Source: Foetidibacter luteolus
GTDB lineage: Bacteria > Bacteroidota > Bacteroidia > Chitinophagales > Chitinophagaceae
Length of the DNA: 64,000 bases
Direction: 5' to 3'
NCBI RefSeq assembly: GCF_009650435.1
Contig: NZ_VVIP01000003.1
Span: 73,238 to 137,237, forward strand
Shown: positions 8,506-15,734 of the stretch, piece after piece
Numbering within the stretch: the first letter of the stretch is position 1
Layout: each line of letters begins with the position of its first letter
Notes under the pieces: model-generated
The model's database searches: none
The model's input: the letters and a program-made list of their open reading frames with translations, nothing else
What the model was told of the DNA's origin: nothing
Translations under genes and position numbers: made by a program

Positions 8506-9213
8506 TTATAGCCCCAGCTTTTCTATGGCCAGTTGCGCGGCTACCTGGCTGGCGTCTTTTTTATTAAAGCCTTTACCCTGCGATACTTTTTCGCCATCCA
8601 GCACGGCAGCAATGGTAAAAATACGGCGGCCGTTTTCCAGCTTTTCGTCAATAGTTTCAAACTCCAGCACTTTGCCGTTTTTGCTGGCCCAGCCGATAAG
8701 CCTGTTTTTAAGGTTAATATCAATCTGTTCCAGGTCGTCAACAAACATGTGCGGCAAAACTATGCTGCGCAATACCCAGCGTTGTGTTTTAATGTAACCT
8801 TTGTCAAGGTAAATAGCGCCGATAAGCGCTTCCAGCGTATTGCCGAAAATCTGGCTGGCTTTAAGCGCATTATCAAACTTGTTGTACATGGTTAACTTTT
8901 TAACGCCCATTTTAAGCGCTATATCGTTTAGCTGCTGGCGGTTAACCATTTTGCTGCGCATTTCGGTAAGAAAACCTTCGCCTTTGTAGGGGTAGCGTTT
9001 AAAAAGATAGTCTGCCACGATGGCGCTTAGCACGGCATCGCCCAGGTATTCAAGCCGTTCATTGTTCTCATCGGGGCCCTCTTTAACAGAGCGGTGGCTT
9101 AATGCGATTTGATACAAAGTAATGTTACCAGGCTTAACGCCCAGCACATTTCGAAGCTGGCTTTCAAAACTTGGATCAGATTTTTTGCGGAAAAGCTTTT
9201 TGATTAAATCCAC
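8506..9213 (-). CDS. rnc: Ribonuclease III
   Basis: 235 residues. The N-terminal RNase III domain carries the signature NERLEYLGDAVLSAIVADYL with the catalytic acidic residues, and a second acidic site in GNTLEALIGAIYLD. The C-terminal ~70 residues form a double-stranded RNA-binding domain ending QGKGFNKKDASQVAAQLAIEKL. It cleaves double-stranded RNA in rRNA and mRNA processing. The gene follows fabF by 3 bp on the same strand, so acpP-fabF-rnc is a single operon, an order seen in many bacteria. Confidence 0.96.
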   Translation of the reverse strand: MDLIKKLFRKKSDPSFESQLRNVLGVKPGNITLYQIALSHRSVKEGPDENNERLEYLGDAVLSAIVADYLFKRYPYKGEGFLTEMRSKMVNRQQLNDIALKMGVKKLTMYNKFDNALKASQIFGNTLEALIGAIYLDKGYIKTQRWVLRSIVLPHMFVDDLEQIDINLKNRLIGWASKNGKVLEFETIDEKLENGRRIFTIAAVLDGEKVSQGKGFNKKDASQVAAQLAIEKLGL

Positions 9214-9216
9214 ACT

Positions 9217-10470
9217 TTAAGCTACGTATTTTTTTACAATTACACATGCGTTGTGGCCACCAAAGCCAAATGTATTGCTCAGGGCGGCATTCACGGTACG
9301 CTGTTGCGCTTTGTTGAATGTGAAATTAAGTTTGGGATCCAGGCCCGGATCGTCGTTGAAGTGGTTAATGGTAGGCGGCACCATATCGTTAACCACGGCC
9401 TGTATGCAGGCAATGGCTTCTATAACGCCTGCTGCGCCAAGGCAGTGGCCTGTCATAGATTTTGTGGCGCTGATATTTACCTCGTATGCATGGTCTTTAA
9501 ACACATCCAGTATAGCCTTTACCTCTGCGCCATCGCCAAGGGGCGTACTGGTACCATGTGTATTTATGTAATCAATCTGTTCCGGCTGCATGCCTGCATC
9601 GTCCAGTGCAGAAAGCATCACATTTCTTGCACCCAGACCTTCGGGGTGCGGGGCTGTAATGTGGTGGGCATCGGCAGTAGCACCGCAACCGGCAATTTCA
9701 CAATAAATTTTGGCGCCTCTTGCCAGGGCGCTTTCCAGGGTTTCCAGCACCAGCATGCCGCCGGCCTCGCCCATTACAAAACCATCACGGTCTTTATCGT
9801 AAGGGCGGCTGGCCGTTTTGGGGTCATCGTTGCGTTCGCTCATTGCCTTCATGGCATTAAAGCCCGCAACGCCGGCTTCGCTTATCACAGCCTCGCTTCC
9901 ACCCGTTAAAATAATATCGGCTTTGCCCAGCCTTAGCAGGTTAAAAGCCTCCATTACAGCATTGGTGCTGCTGGCGCAGGCGCTTACCACGGCAAAGTTG
10001 GGCCCACGCAGGTTATGGCGCATAGAAATTTGGCCGGCTGCAATGTCCAATATCATTTTAGGAATAAAGAAAGGGTTAAAGCGGGGGGTACCATCACCCT
10101 TGGCAAAGTCCATCACCTCGTTCTGAAAAGTGGTTAAGCCGCCAATACCACTGGCAAATACCACACCCACACGGTCGGGGTTAATATTATCAGCGTTAAG
10201 GCCGGCATCCGCCATAGCTTCATCGCTTACCACAAGTGCAAACTGGGTAAACCGGTCTATTTTGCGGGCCTCTTTTTTATCCAGAAATTGAGTGGGGTCG
10301 AAGTTTTTTACCTCGCAGGCAAACCTTGTTTTAAACTTGGCTGCATCAAAAAGAGTAATATAGTCAGCGCCTGAAACGCCATTAATAAGGCCATTCCAGT
10401 ACTCCGGCAATGTATTTCCTATGGGGGTTAATGCACCCATGCCGGTAACAACAACTCTTTTTAACTGCAT
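9217..10470 (-). CDS. fabF: Beta-ketoacyl-ACP synthase II
   Basis: 417 residues of condensing enzyme that elongates fatty acids by joining malonyl-ACP to acyl-ACP. The catalytic triad is visible: Cys in VVSACASSTNAV, His in THGTSTPLGD and His in KSMTGHCLGAAG, with the C-terminal NTFGFGGHNACVIVKK glycine-rich motif. Length is normal for the family. It lies between acpP (upstream) and rnc (3 bp downstream), the usual fatty-acid operon arrangement. Confidence 0.97.
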   Translation of the reverse strand: MQLKRVVVTGMGALTPIGNTLPEYWNGLINGVSGADYITLFDAAKFKTRFACEVKNFDPTQFLDKKEARKIDRFTQFALVVSDEAMADAGLNADNINPDRVGVVFASGIGGLTTFQNEVMDFAKGDGTPRFNPFFIPKMILDIAAGQISMRHNLRGPNFAVVSACASSTNAVMEAFNLLRLGKADIILTGGSEAVISEAGVAGFNAMKAMSERNDDPKTASRPYDKDRDGFVMGEAGGMLVLETLESALARGAKIYCEIAGCGATADAHHITAPHPEGLGARNVMLSALDDAGMQPEQIDYINTHGTSTPLGDGAEVKAILDVFKDHAYEVNISATKSMTGHCLGAAGVIEAIACIQAVVNDMVPPTINHFNDDPGLDPKLNFTFNKAQQRTVNAALSNTFGFGGHNACVIVKKYVA

Positions 10471-10497
10471 ACGGTAAGCCTCTCTTTAAAGTGATAA

Positions 10498-10537
10498 ATC
10501 CGCCGCCGGCCGCTGTAAAGCTACCGTTGGCGGATTG
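10498..10537. other. Hairpin between acpP and fabF
   Basis: ATCCGCC and GGCGGAT arms enclose about 25 bases in the acpP-fabF spacer. It may attenuate or process the message so that acpP is made in excess over fabF; this is inference from position only. Confidence 0.4.
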
Positions 10538-10558
10538 TGGGTATGATAAAAACCTGCT

Positions 10559-10795
10559 TTATTTAGCATGCTCTTCCAGGTAAGTTATTGCCTGGCCAAC
10601 GGTGGTAATTGTTTCTGCCTGCTCATCGGGAATGGAAATATTGAATTCTTTCTCAAACTCCATAATTAATTCCACGGTGTCTAAAGAATCAGCACCCAGG
10701 TCATTGGTGAAAGAAGCTTCATTGGTAACTTCTGCTTCGTCTACACCCAGCTTGTCAACTATTATTTTTTTTACCCTTGTTGCAATGTCTGACAT
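10559..10795 (-). CDS. acpP: Acyl carrier protein
   Basis: 78 residues starting [13 protein letters not shown]; an upstream in-frame ATG at 10840 is not needed. The phosphopantetheine attachment serine is in the DSL motif of [15 protein letters not shown]. The protein is acidic and helical, as expected. It carries growing acyl chains for FabF and other fatty-acid enzymes. First gene of the acpP-fabF-rnc operon. Confidence 0.97.
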   Translation of the reverse strand: MSDIATRVKKIIVDKLGVDEAEVTNEASFTNDLGADSLDTVELIMEFEKEFNISIPDEQAETITTVGQAITYLEEHAK

Positions 10796-10965
10796 TGTTT
10801 TAAGTTTTGATACAGGCGCAAAAATATAATTTTTGACCAATCCGCAATGGGTTATCTGTTTTTTGTTTTTTCCGTGTGTTTTGGCGGTGTTTTATGCACG
10901 TTGGGCCTTTGGTACCGGGCTATATCTAAAAAATGATTGGTATCTTGAGGCGGCAAACTTCGTAT

Positions 10966-11394
10966 ATGGCTTTAAAATTGATAGATCACGGTTCTAAAGA
11001 GTACAGGCAAATGGTTGACCTGCGCCTGCAAATGCTGCGTAAGCCATTAAACCTTTCGTTTACCGAAGAAGAGCTGGAAAAGGAAAAGAACGATATTTTA
11101 ATTGGTTGCTTTGATGATGACCGGATGGAGGGCTGCTGCCTGCTTACCCAAACAGAACCTGGTGTGGTAAGGCTGCGGCAAATGGCTGTCATATCCGGTC
11201 TGCAGGGCAAGGGCCTTGGCCGCGCCTTAATGCAGTTTGCTGAAAATGTTGCCCGGGATATGGGGTATAAAAAAATAACCATGCATGCCCGCAAAACGGC
11301 CCTGGGCTTTTATGAGAAACTGGGCTACAGGGCCTGCGGCGATGAATTTATAGAAGTTACAGTTCCACACTACGAAATGCAGAAAGATTTATAA
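10966..11394 (+). CDS. GNAT-family N-acetyltransferase
   Basis: About 142 residues from MALKLIDHGS. The acetyl-CoA-binding motif A is clear: LRQMAVISGLQGKGLGRALM, followed by the conserved helix and ARKTALGFYEKLGYRACGDEF. The family transfers acetyl groups to amines on proteins or small molecules; the substrate is unknown. The ATG chosen is the second in the frame and matches the family start. It stands alone. Confidence 0.85.
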   Translation: MALKLIDHGSKEYRQMVDLRLQMLRKPLNLSFTEEELEKEKNDILIGCFDDDRMEGCCLLTQTEPGVVRLRQMAVISGLQGKGLGRALMQFAENVARDMGYKKITMHARKTALGFYEKLGYRACGDEFIEVTVPHYEMQKDL

Positions 11395-11439
11395 GCCCCA
11401 ACTATTTACTTATTAAGTAAGATTTTTTTGGGCCCGGCG

Positions 11440-11516
11440 GCAGGAACATCCATTAAGCTTCCGTTGCGTCGCACTCTTGTACGTTCTGTTCGCTGCGCGG
11501 CTTTTCAGCCCATGTA
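11440..11516. repeat. Dispersed repeat, family B (inverted)
   Basis: Contains AAGCTTCCGTTGCGTCGCA and CTCTTGTACGTTCTG, the reverse complement of the form at 16068-16135. Intergenic, in a 282-bp spacer that holds no other recognisable feature. Confidence 0.7.
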
Positions 11517-11676
11517 GATTGAGGATGTGGCATTTAACTACATTGGTATTGTATGCAAACTGCCAGGTATTGTAAAGATTGCTTAACCTATACTGTGCGG
11601 AATAATAAGAAGGGCCGGGTTGAAATTACGGGTAGCTGCATACTATACAGCGTTTATGGCTGGTACAAAAGAATGC

Positions 11677-13125
11677 CTAATTTTTTTTAGCCCTTACTTT
11701 ATAGTTGTAACTTTTAGAAGATTTTTGAAGCATCTTCATTTCTCCTGATTCCATTGTTTCCGCCTGCTTTATCTTTTCCAGGTATGCAGTGTTTACCGAA
11801 TCCATTTTAACCAACTCCTTTGAAGCTGAAAAATGCAATGTATTGTATTTAAGGTACGCCTGGTTGGCTGTAACCATCCTCCTGGCATTTTCATAGTTTC
11901 CTTTATCCACTTCCTGCATGGCAAGCTCCAACTGTTCATTGGATTTGTACAATGCCACCTGCTCCATTACCAGCTTATTAAAATTGTTAGCGTATGTGGT
12001 TTTATCTTTTTCAGGCTTAAGCAACTTGCTCAGCGTTATTGTTGAATGGCTATTGCTTTCAGTGGCATCAAAAGATATGTTTGCATCAAACTTCAATTCT
12101 TTTTTAATACCATTGTTTAACGTAAAGCGCATTAGAACGCCTTTTATTTCCTCAGAAAAAATATCCCTCATTTCCACTGTAGCCTGGTTGCCTGTCTGAA
12201 TAAAACTGTAACCATACACTTTTTCAAGGCTGGCGCCTTCAGGCACCGTTACTGTAAGCCTGGTATTTTGGGCTGTAACATGCAGCAAGCCTTTCAGCTC
12301 TTTATCAAAAAGTGAAGCGATTGTTTCGGGATTGTCTATAAAAAAATAATTGCCTGCGCCGGATTCGGCCATGGCTGTCATCAGGTCTTCATTATAATCA
12401 AGGCCAACGCCAAATGTGGAAAGGCTTATACCATCTTCATAGTTCCTGGCCCTTACTGTTTCTTTAATTTTTGCAGGGTCTGTAATGCCGGTGTTTGCCA
12501 GTCCGTCGCTAAGCAGCAGAACACGGTTAATGAAGTTCTTTTTGTAATTGGCTTTTACCTGTGTATATCCCTCCTGTGCACCACCGGATAAATTGGTGCT
12601 TCCACGGTCTGTAAGCCGGTCAATTTTTTCTTTGATTAGGTGTTTGTTATCGGCCTTCACAGATGGCTGCAGAATTTCAACCACATCGTCGTAGGCCACA
12701 ATTGAAATATAGTCTTCAGGCGTAAGGTGATCAATGGCAAATTTAGCTGCCTGCTTTACAAACTTAATTTTATCGCCGGCCATAGAGCCGCTCCTGTCTA
12801 TAACAATAGATAAGTTAAGTGGTGTTCTTACATGATCAGGCATTTCAAATTTATCCGCCTTTATCTCCACGTACAGGTAGGCTATTTTACTGGCACTGTC
12901 AATCCAATAACTGTCATTATCTAACCCTATGCTGCAATTGAGTAAACCATTCTTTTGCGAATCTGTAGTGCCATAAAACTGGTTAGGCTGAGGTGCTGCA
13001 AAATCATCGGCGCCTTTAGATGAAGAAATTGAGACCCTTTTGTGCTCGTCGCGAAAATTGTAAAATGCAAAAAGGGAGATGGTAATACTTAACAGTAATA
13101 GCGGTTTAATGATTTGAGGTTTCAT
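11677..13125 (-). CDS. VWA-domain protein (YfbK-like), membrane-tethered or secreted
   Basis: 482 residues. An N-terminal signal or anchor (IIKPLLLLSITISLFAFY) precedes a von Willebrand A domain around residues 95-290 with a complete metal-ion site: DRSGSMAGDK, a threonine in TDRGSTNLSGG and an aspartate in LLSDGLANTG. The C-terminal part resembles the DUF3520-type region of YfbK-like proteins and ends in a basic tail VRAKKN. VWA domains bind protein partners through the metal site; the partner is unknown. No obvious operon. Confidence 0.85.
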   Translation of the reverse strand: MKPQIIKPLLLLSITISLFAFYNFRDEHKRVSISSSKGADDFAAPQPNQFYGTTDSQKNGLLNCSIGLDNDSYWIDSASKIAYLYVEIKADKFEMPDHVRTPLNLSIVIDRSGSMAGDKIKFVKQAAKFAIDHLTPEDYISIVAYDDVVEILQPSVKADNKHLIKEKIDRLTDRGSTNLSGGAQEGYTQVKANYKKNFINRVLLLSDGLANTGITDPAKIKETVRARNYEDGISLSTFGVGLDYNEDLMTAMAESGAGNYFFIDNPETIASLFDKELKGLLHVTAQNTRLTVTVPEGASLEKVYGYSFIQTGNQATVEMRDIFSEEIKGVLMRFTLNNGIKKELKFDANISFDATESNSHSTITLSKLLKPEKDKTTYANNFNKLVMEQVALYKSNEQLELAMQEVDKGNYENARRMVTANQAYLKYNTLHFSASKELVKMDSVNTAYLEKIKQAETMESGEMKMLQKSSKSYNYKVRAKKN

Positions 13126-13315
13126 AAGCGGTTTTCTTTTTTGCCGCTACGATTAGGCAACTTGGAGTATTGCATAAGATGACGTGCAAAGTTTTTGTTA
13201 AAGGGTGTAAGTGTGCCTTAATAAAAAAAAACTAAAAAAAGTTTTAAAAAAATTTGGAAGCAATTAGAAAAAAAATACAATTTTGCGTCACAAAAAAATT
13301 TAAAACAGTTAATAC

Positions 13316-13405
13316 ATGCAACAATTAAATCTTCACATAGAATCAAAAAGATGGTTTAGTCCGCTGGGCTACATTATCTGCGGGGCATGTAAAACTGTAA
13401 GTTAA
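13316..13405 (+). CDS. Possible 29-residue small protein in a short terminated transcript
   Basis: A 30-codon frame from ATG 13316 to TAA 13403, encoding MQQLNLHIESKRWFSPLGYI followed by ICGACKTVS. It lies downstream of a TACAATTTTG box resembling a Bacteroidota -7 element and is followed 33 bp later by a strong terminator. The arrangement looks like a short independent transcript. Whether the peptide is made, or the RNA acts as a small RNA, cannot be told. Confidence 0.35.
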   Translation: MQQLNLHIESKRWFSPLGYIICGACKTVS

Positions 13406-13435
13406 TTTGCAAACAAAACTAACTGACTGATAAAA

Positions 13436-13464
13436 GGCCCCGCACAAAATGCGGGGTTTTTATT
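13436..13464 (+). terminator. Rho-independent terminator
   Basis: CCCCGC / GCGGGG stem with a 7-base loop followed by TTTTTATTTT. Closes the short transcript starting near 13290. Confidence 0.85.
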
Positions 13465-13503
13465 TTAAATTCTATCACAAAAGAATAAAATATAAAAACC
13501 CAC

Positions 13504-13695
13504 ATGCACAGCTACAATATTATCATGCGACAGAAGGCTACAAACCCCGGCAGCTCACCCTGTGAGATGTGGAGGGATATTGTGCCCAATTCGAATGGCA
13601 GTAGTGTGCATATCCTGGAAAGTGATAATTGTTTTGAGGCGATAGGAAAATTTTATATACAACAACGACCGGCGTGTAATAGTATGCTTTGCTGA
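13504..13695 (+). CDS. Possible small protein, 63 residues
   Basis: Frame starting MHSYNIIMRQKATNPGSSP and ending PACNSMLC, followed directly by a hairpin (GCTGAT / ATCAGC) and then a strong terminator. It has no similarity I recognise and could equally be an untranslated small RNA. Like the 29-residue frame before it, it is a short unit closed by its own terminator, just upstream of the RNA-repair island. Confidence 0.3.
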   Translation: MHSYNIIMRQKATNPGSSPCEMWRDIVPNSNGSSVHILESDNCFEAIGKFYIQQRPACNSMLC

Positions 13696-13713
13696 TTTTT
13701 TATCAGCAGGTAG

Positions 13714-13748
13714 AAGCCCGGTCGGTAACAACTGACCGGGCTTTTTAT
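13714..13748 (+). terminator. Rho-independent terminator
   Basis: AAGCCCGGTC / GACCGGGCTT stem with a 10-base loop followed by TTTATTT. Very strong hairpin, 20 bp upstream of the next gene. Confidence 0.85.
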
Positions 13749-13768
13749 TTGGCCATAAATCATCTTAT

Positions 13769-14326
13769 ATGTTTTCATATTGTATAGTCATCATTATTAT
13801 TTGCCTCTTGATATTGGTTATTGAGGGCAACAGAAGGATGGAAAGAAAAACAAATAATGAAAGTCAGGATAAAACAGAAATAAACCGGAGGTGTGAAATG
13901 AAATGGTTTTTACGAAGAAAGATTACAAATGCCGGGCCTTTGTTTAGCGGGCACTTTTTAGATGTGAAAGTTTTTTACATAGTTGAATTTGACCGGGTGC
14001 CCTGTGTTCAGTTCATTAGCGAGCTGGATGCTGCAGAAGCTTACAGCTATATAGCAGACGTTTTTAAAACCGATATTACAAATACGTACCAGCATTGCTA
14101 TTTTGACCAGGCCGAACAGAAAAGTTTTTTCAACAACACTGTTTTTGTGCTTACCGGTAACAGGATGATTGAATTAGGCGCCAACTATTGCCATTTATTG
14201 CATGGGCCAGAGAGTTATGCGTGGGCTAACAGGGTAGTGAAGAAGCTGGCAGAATTTCAATCAGCCGCTTCATCTTCTGCCCAGGTACAGGTAGTAGGAT
14301 TTGCCCGGCAACCTGAAATGAACTGA
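13769..14326 (+). CDS. Membrane-anchored stand-alone copy of the island ATPase's N-terminal domain
   Basis: 185 residues. A single N-terminal membrane span (CIVIIIICLLILVIEG) is followed by a ~120-residue domain with no known family name. That domain aligns with residues ~20-125 of the AAA ATPase at 17771: FFNNTVFVLTGNRMIELGAN then YCHLLHG here, against YVFDMAMVVLNCNFLIEFDEE cut short as NCNFLIEF then YCYLLHD there, in the same order and spacing. The ATPase module is absent. It sits directly upstream of the tRNA array, behind its own terminator. I infer a partner or sensor role in the island; the function is unknown. Confidence 0.65.
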   Translation: MFSYCIVIIIICLLILVIEGNRRMERKTNNESQDKTEINRRCEMKWFLRRKITNAGPLFSGHFLDVKVFYIVEFDRVPCVQFISELDAAEAYSYIADVFKTDITNTYQHCYFDQAEQKSFFNNTVFVLTGNRMIELGANYCHLLHGPESYAWANRVVKKLAEFQSAASSSAQVQVVGFARQPEMN

Positions 14327-14373
14327 TCAATCAGAAATATAGAAGGTATTGGCTTATAAAAGGAGGGAACAAC

Positions 14374-14399
14374 GCAGCTCCCTCAAGGGGGCTGCTTTT
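14374..14399 (+). terminator. Hairpin terminator before the tRNA array
   Basis: GCAGC...GCTGC stem with an inner CCC/GGG stretch and a TCAA loop, followed by TTTT. It would separate the 185-residue gene from the tRNA array starting at 14417. Confidence 0.6.
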
Positions 14400-14416
14400 C
14401 CAAGCTTTTTAAAAAG

Positions 14417-14492
14417 GGTCTGCTCGTCTAACCGGCCAGGACATAAGATTTTCGATCTTATAATACGGGTTCGAGTCCCGTGCAGATTACCA
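14417..14492 (+). tRNA. tRNA-Glu(UUC), encoded CCA
   Basis: Acceptor GGTCTGC / GCAGATT (two G-U pairs at the open end), D arm, anticodon stem TAAGA / TCTTA with loop TTTTCGA, T arm ACGGG-TTCGAGT-CCCGT, A73 and a genome-encoded CCA. First gene of the array; few of the others encode CCA. Confidence 0.85.
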
Positions 14493-14493
14493 T

Positions 14494-14564
14494 TGCGGGA
14501 TGGTGTAATGGCAACATGCCAGAATTTGAACCTGGTGATACAGGTTCGAGCCCTGTTCCTGCAA
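14494..14564 (+). tRNA. tRNA-Gln(UUG)
   Basis: Acceptor TGCGGGA / TCCTGCA with U1-A72, the identity pair usual for bacterial tRNA-Gln; D region TGGTGTAATGGCAACA as in Bacteroidota tRNA-Gln; loop ATTTGAA; T arm ACAGG / CCTGT. The last anticodon-stem pair is A-C. No encoded CCA. Confidence 0.85.
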
Positions 14565-14569
14565 CAAAT

Positions 14570-14642
14570 GTTGGCTTTAGCTTAACTGGTAAAGCACCAC
14601 ACTGTGAATGTGGAGAACAGGGTTCGAGCCCCGGAGTCAACC
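14570..14642 (+). tRNA. tRNA-His(GUG), unusual acceptor end
   Basis: Anticodon stem CCACA / TGTGG with loop CTGTGAA. The acceptor forms seven pairs GTTGGCT / AGTCAAC, so the first G pairs with C as the G-1:C73 pair would, but one acceptor pair is missing and three bases precede the D stem. The T stem has one A-G mismatch. Functional status uncertain. Confidence 0.7.
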
Positions 14643-14700
14643 AGGTGAATTCAGAACAAGGTATGATGAGCGGGGAATGTTGAAATACGACAAAAGATAA

Positions 14701-14794
14701 TGCGGCTTGGTGTAAGGGTAACATGCTCGTCTTCCTCCCTTTCTGGGAGGTAAGCATAAGGCGAATGTTTTCAGTTCAAATCTGGAAGCCGCAC
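14701..14794 (+). tRNA. tRNA-like gene with a hairpin inserted in the anticodon loop
   Basis: Perfect acceptor TGCGGCT / AGCCGCA, a Gln-type D region and T arm TTCAG-TTCAAAT-CTGGA with a normal 5-base variable loop. The anticodon arm is abnormal: TCGTCTT pairs with AAGGCGA, but between them sit ~24 bases holding a further stem CCTCCC / GGGAGG. No ordinary anticodon can be read. The insert is about 21 bases beyond a normal loop: an intron-like or decoy form. Confidence 0.6.
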
Positions 14795-14800
14795 AAACAC

Positions 14801-14873
14801 TGGCTTATAGTTTAATGGATGAGAATACCGCGCTACGAACGCGGAGACAGGAGTTCGAATCTTCTTAAGCCAA
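14801..14873 (+). tRNA. tRNA-Arg(ACG)
   Basis: Acceptor TGGCTTA / TAAGCCA, anticodon stem CCGCG / CGCGG with loop CTACGAA, T arm AGGAG / CTTCT, A73. All arms pair well. The A34 would be edited to inosine by TadA if used in decoding. Confidence 0.9.
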
Positions 14874-14879
14874 CCTTGC

Positions 14880-14952
14880 TGATCCGTAGCTCAATAGTAA
14901 GAGCAGGAACCTTATACGTTCAGGGCTGCAGGTTCGAGCCCTGCCGGATCGA
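14880..14952 (+). tRNA. tRNA-Ile(UAU)
   Basis: Acceptor TGATCCG / CGGATCG starting with U1-G72; D stem GCTC / GAGC; loop CTTATAC gives anticodon UAU, which reads AUA directly. Most bacteria read AUA with a lysidine-modified CAU tRNA instead. The anticodon stem has four good pairs. T arm GCAGG / CCTGC. Confidence 0.8.
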
Positions 14953-14959
14953 CAAAAAT

Positions 14960-15035
14960 AAGCCTGTAGCCCAACGGAAGAGGCAGTGGTCTTAGAAGCC
15001 ACTTAGTAACAGTTCGAATCTGTTCAGGTTTACCA
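14960..15035 (+). tRNA. tRNA with UAG anticodon (Leu codon CUA), short variable loop, encoded CCA
   Basis: Acceptor AAGCCTG / CAGGTTT, anticodon stem GTGGT / GCCAC with loop CTTAGAA, T arm AACAG / CTGTT, A73 and encoded CCA. By anticodon it is Leu, but the variable loop is only five bases (TTAGT) where bacterial tRNA-Leu has a long arm. Charging identity is therefore doubtful. Confidence 0.75.
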
Positions 15036-15038
15036 GAA

Positions 15039-15110
15039 TGTGGTTTAGGGTAATGGCTAACCCGGAAGTCTCATAAGCTTCAAATGTTGGTTCGAATCCA
15101 ACAGCCGCAA
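15039..15110 (+). tRNA. tRNA-Met or tRNA-Ile2 (CAU)
   Basis: Acceptor TGTGGTT / AGCCGCA with G-U pairs, D stem GGGT / ACCC, anticodon stem GAAGT / GCTTC with loop CTCATAA, T arm GTTGG / CCAAC, A73. It is not an initiator by its acceptor. Elongator Met versus lysidine-modified Ile cannot be settled from sequence. Confidence 0.85.
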
Positions 15111-15127
15111 CTATCTGAACAGCGGCT

Positions 15128-15190
15128 TTAGTGTGATTAAGATGATAGCCGTTAAAAGTTACCATCAGGCTCATCAGAATAATCACACTA
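15128..15190 (+). ncRNA. Structured RNA element between tRNAs, copy 1
   Basis: A perfect 11-base inverted repeat TAGTGTGATTA / TAATCACACTA encloses ATGA-TA-GCC and GGC-TCAT pairs and a loop with GTTAAAAGTTACCATCA. The core GATTAA-ATGAT-GCC...AAGTTAC-ATCAGG recurs at 15287-15370 and, less closely, at 20570-20620. It lies between tRNA-Met and tRNA-Lys. Function unknown; a second class of Ro60-associated RNA is one option. Confidence 0.5.
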
Positions 15191-15206
15191 AACTCCTGGT
15201 AAAGAT

Positions 15207-15280
15207 TGGTTCGTAGCTTAATTGGTTAGAGTATCCGGCTTTTAACCGGAGGGTTGTGAGTTCGATTCTCACCGGGCCAA
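15207..15280 (+). tRNA. tRNA-Lys(UUU)
   Basis: Acceptor TGGTTCG / CGGGCCA with two G-U pairs, anticodon stem TCCGG / CCGGA with loop CTTTTAA, T arm GTGAG / CTCAC, A73. Confidence 0.88.
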
Positions 15281-15286
15281 CAAACG

Positions 15287-15370
15287 ACCACGATTTCATG
15301 CTGATTAAAATGATTGCCTTGGGAAGTTACTATCAGGTTAATCAGTAAAGTCAGGTTACGATCGTGGTAA
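15287..15370 (+). ncRNA. Structured RNA element between tRNAs, copy 2
   Basis: Outer stem ACCACGAT / ATCGTGGT and inner stem CTGATTAA / TTAATCAG enclose a loop TTGGGAAGTTACTATCA. The stems differ in sequence from copy 1 but pair perfectly, and the loop core AAGTTAC.ATCAGG is kept, which supports a conserved RNA structure. It lies between tRNA-Lys and tRNA-Asn. Confidence 0.5.
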
Positions 15371-15371
15371 T

Positions 15372-15443
15372 GGATGAATAGCTTAATGGAAGAGCATGCG
15401 CTTGTTAAGCGCCAGGTTGAAAGTTCGATTCTTTCTTCATCCG
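15372..15443 (+). tRNA. tRNA-Asn(GUU)
   Basis: Acceptor GGATGAA / TTCATCC, anticodon loop TTGTTAA, T arm GAAAG / CTTTC, and G73 as expected for tRNA-Asn. Confidence 0.9.
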
Positions 15444-15448
15444 CTTAT

Positions 15449-15532
15449 GTGAGTGCGGCGAAGCTGGAGAGCCGCAATGGTCTGTAAAACCATCGTTTTA
15501 AAACTTAGCTGGTTCAAATCCAGCCACTCACA
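15449..15532 (+). tRNA. tRNA-Tyr(GUA)
   Basis: Acceptor GTGAGTG / CACTCAC, anticodon stem ATGGT / ACCAT with loop CTGTAAA, a long variable arm as in bacterial tRNA-Tyr, T arm GCTGG / CCAGC, A73. Confidence 0.92.
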
Positions 15533-15537
15533 CAAAT

Positions 15538-15620
15538 GGAGAGAGTCCGGTTGGTAGAGGAAGCTGTCTTGAAAACAGTAGGCTGTAAAAGGTCCGGGGG
15601 TTCGATTCCCTCTCTCTCCG
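15538..15620 (+). tRNA. tRNA-Ser(UGA)
   Basis: Acceptor GGAGAGA / TCTCTCC, anticodon loop CTTGAAA, long variable arm, G73. All identity features of a bacterial tRNA-Ser are present. Confidence 0.92.
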
Positions 15621-15627
15621 CAGGTAT

Positions 15628-15713
15628 GGAGGATTGACCGAGATGGTAAGGTACTGGTATGCTAAACCAGGGTTGGGGTGAAACCCAGGTAAGTTCGATT
15701 CTTACATCCTCCG
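15628..15713 (+). tRNA. tRNA-Ser(GCU)
   Basis: Acceptor GGAGGAT / ATCCTCC, anticodon stem CTGGT / ACCAG with loop ATGCTAA, long variable arm, T arm GTAAG / CTTAC, G73. Confidence 0.92.
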
Positions 15714-15734
15714 CGATTGCTGGCTAAATTAAAT

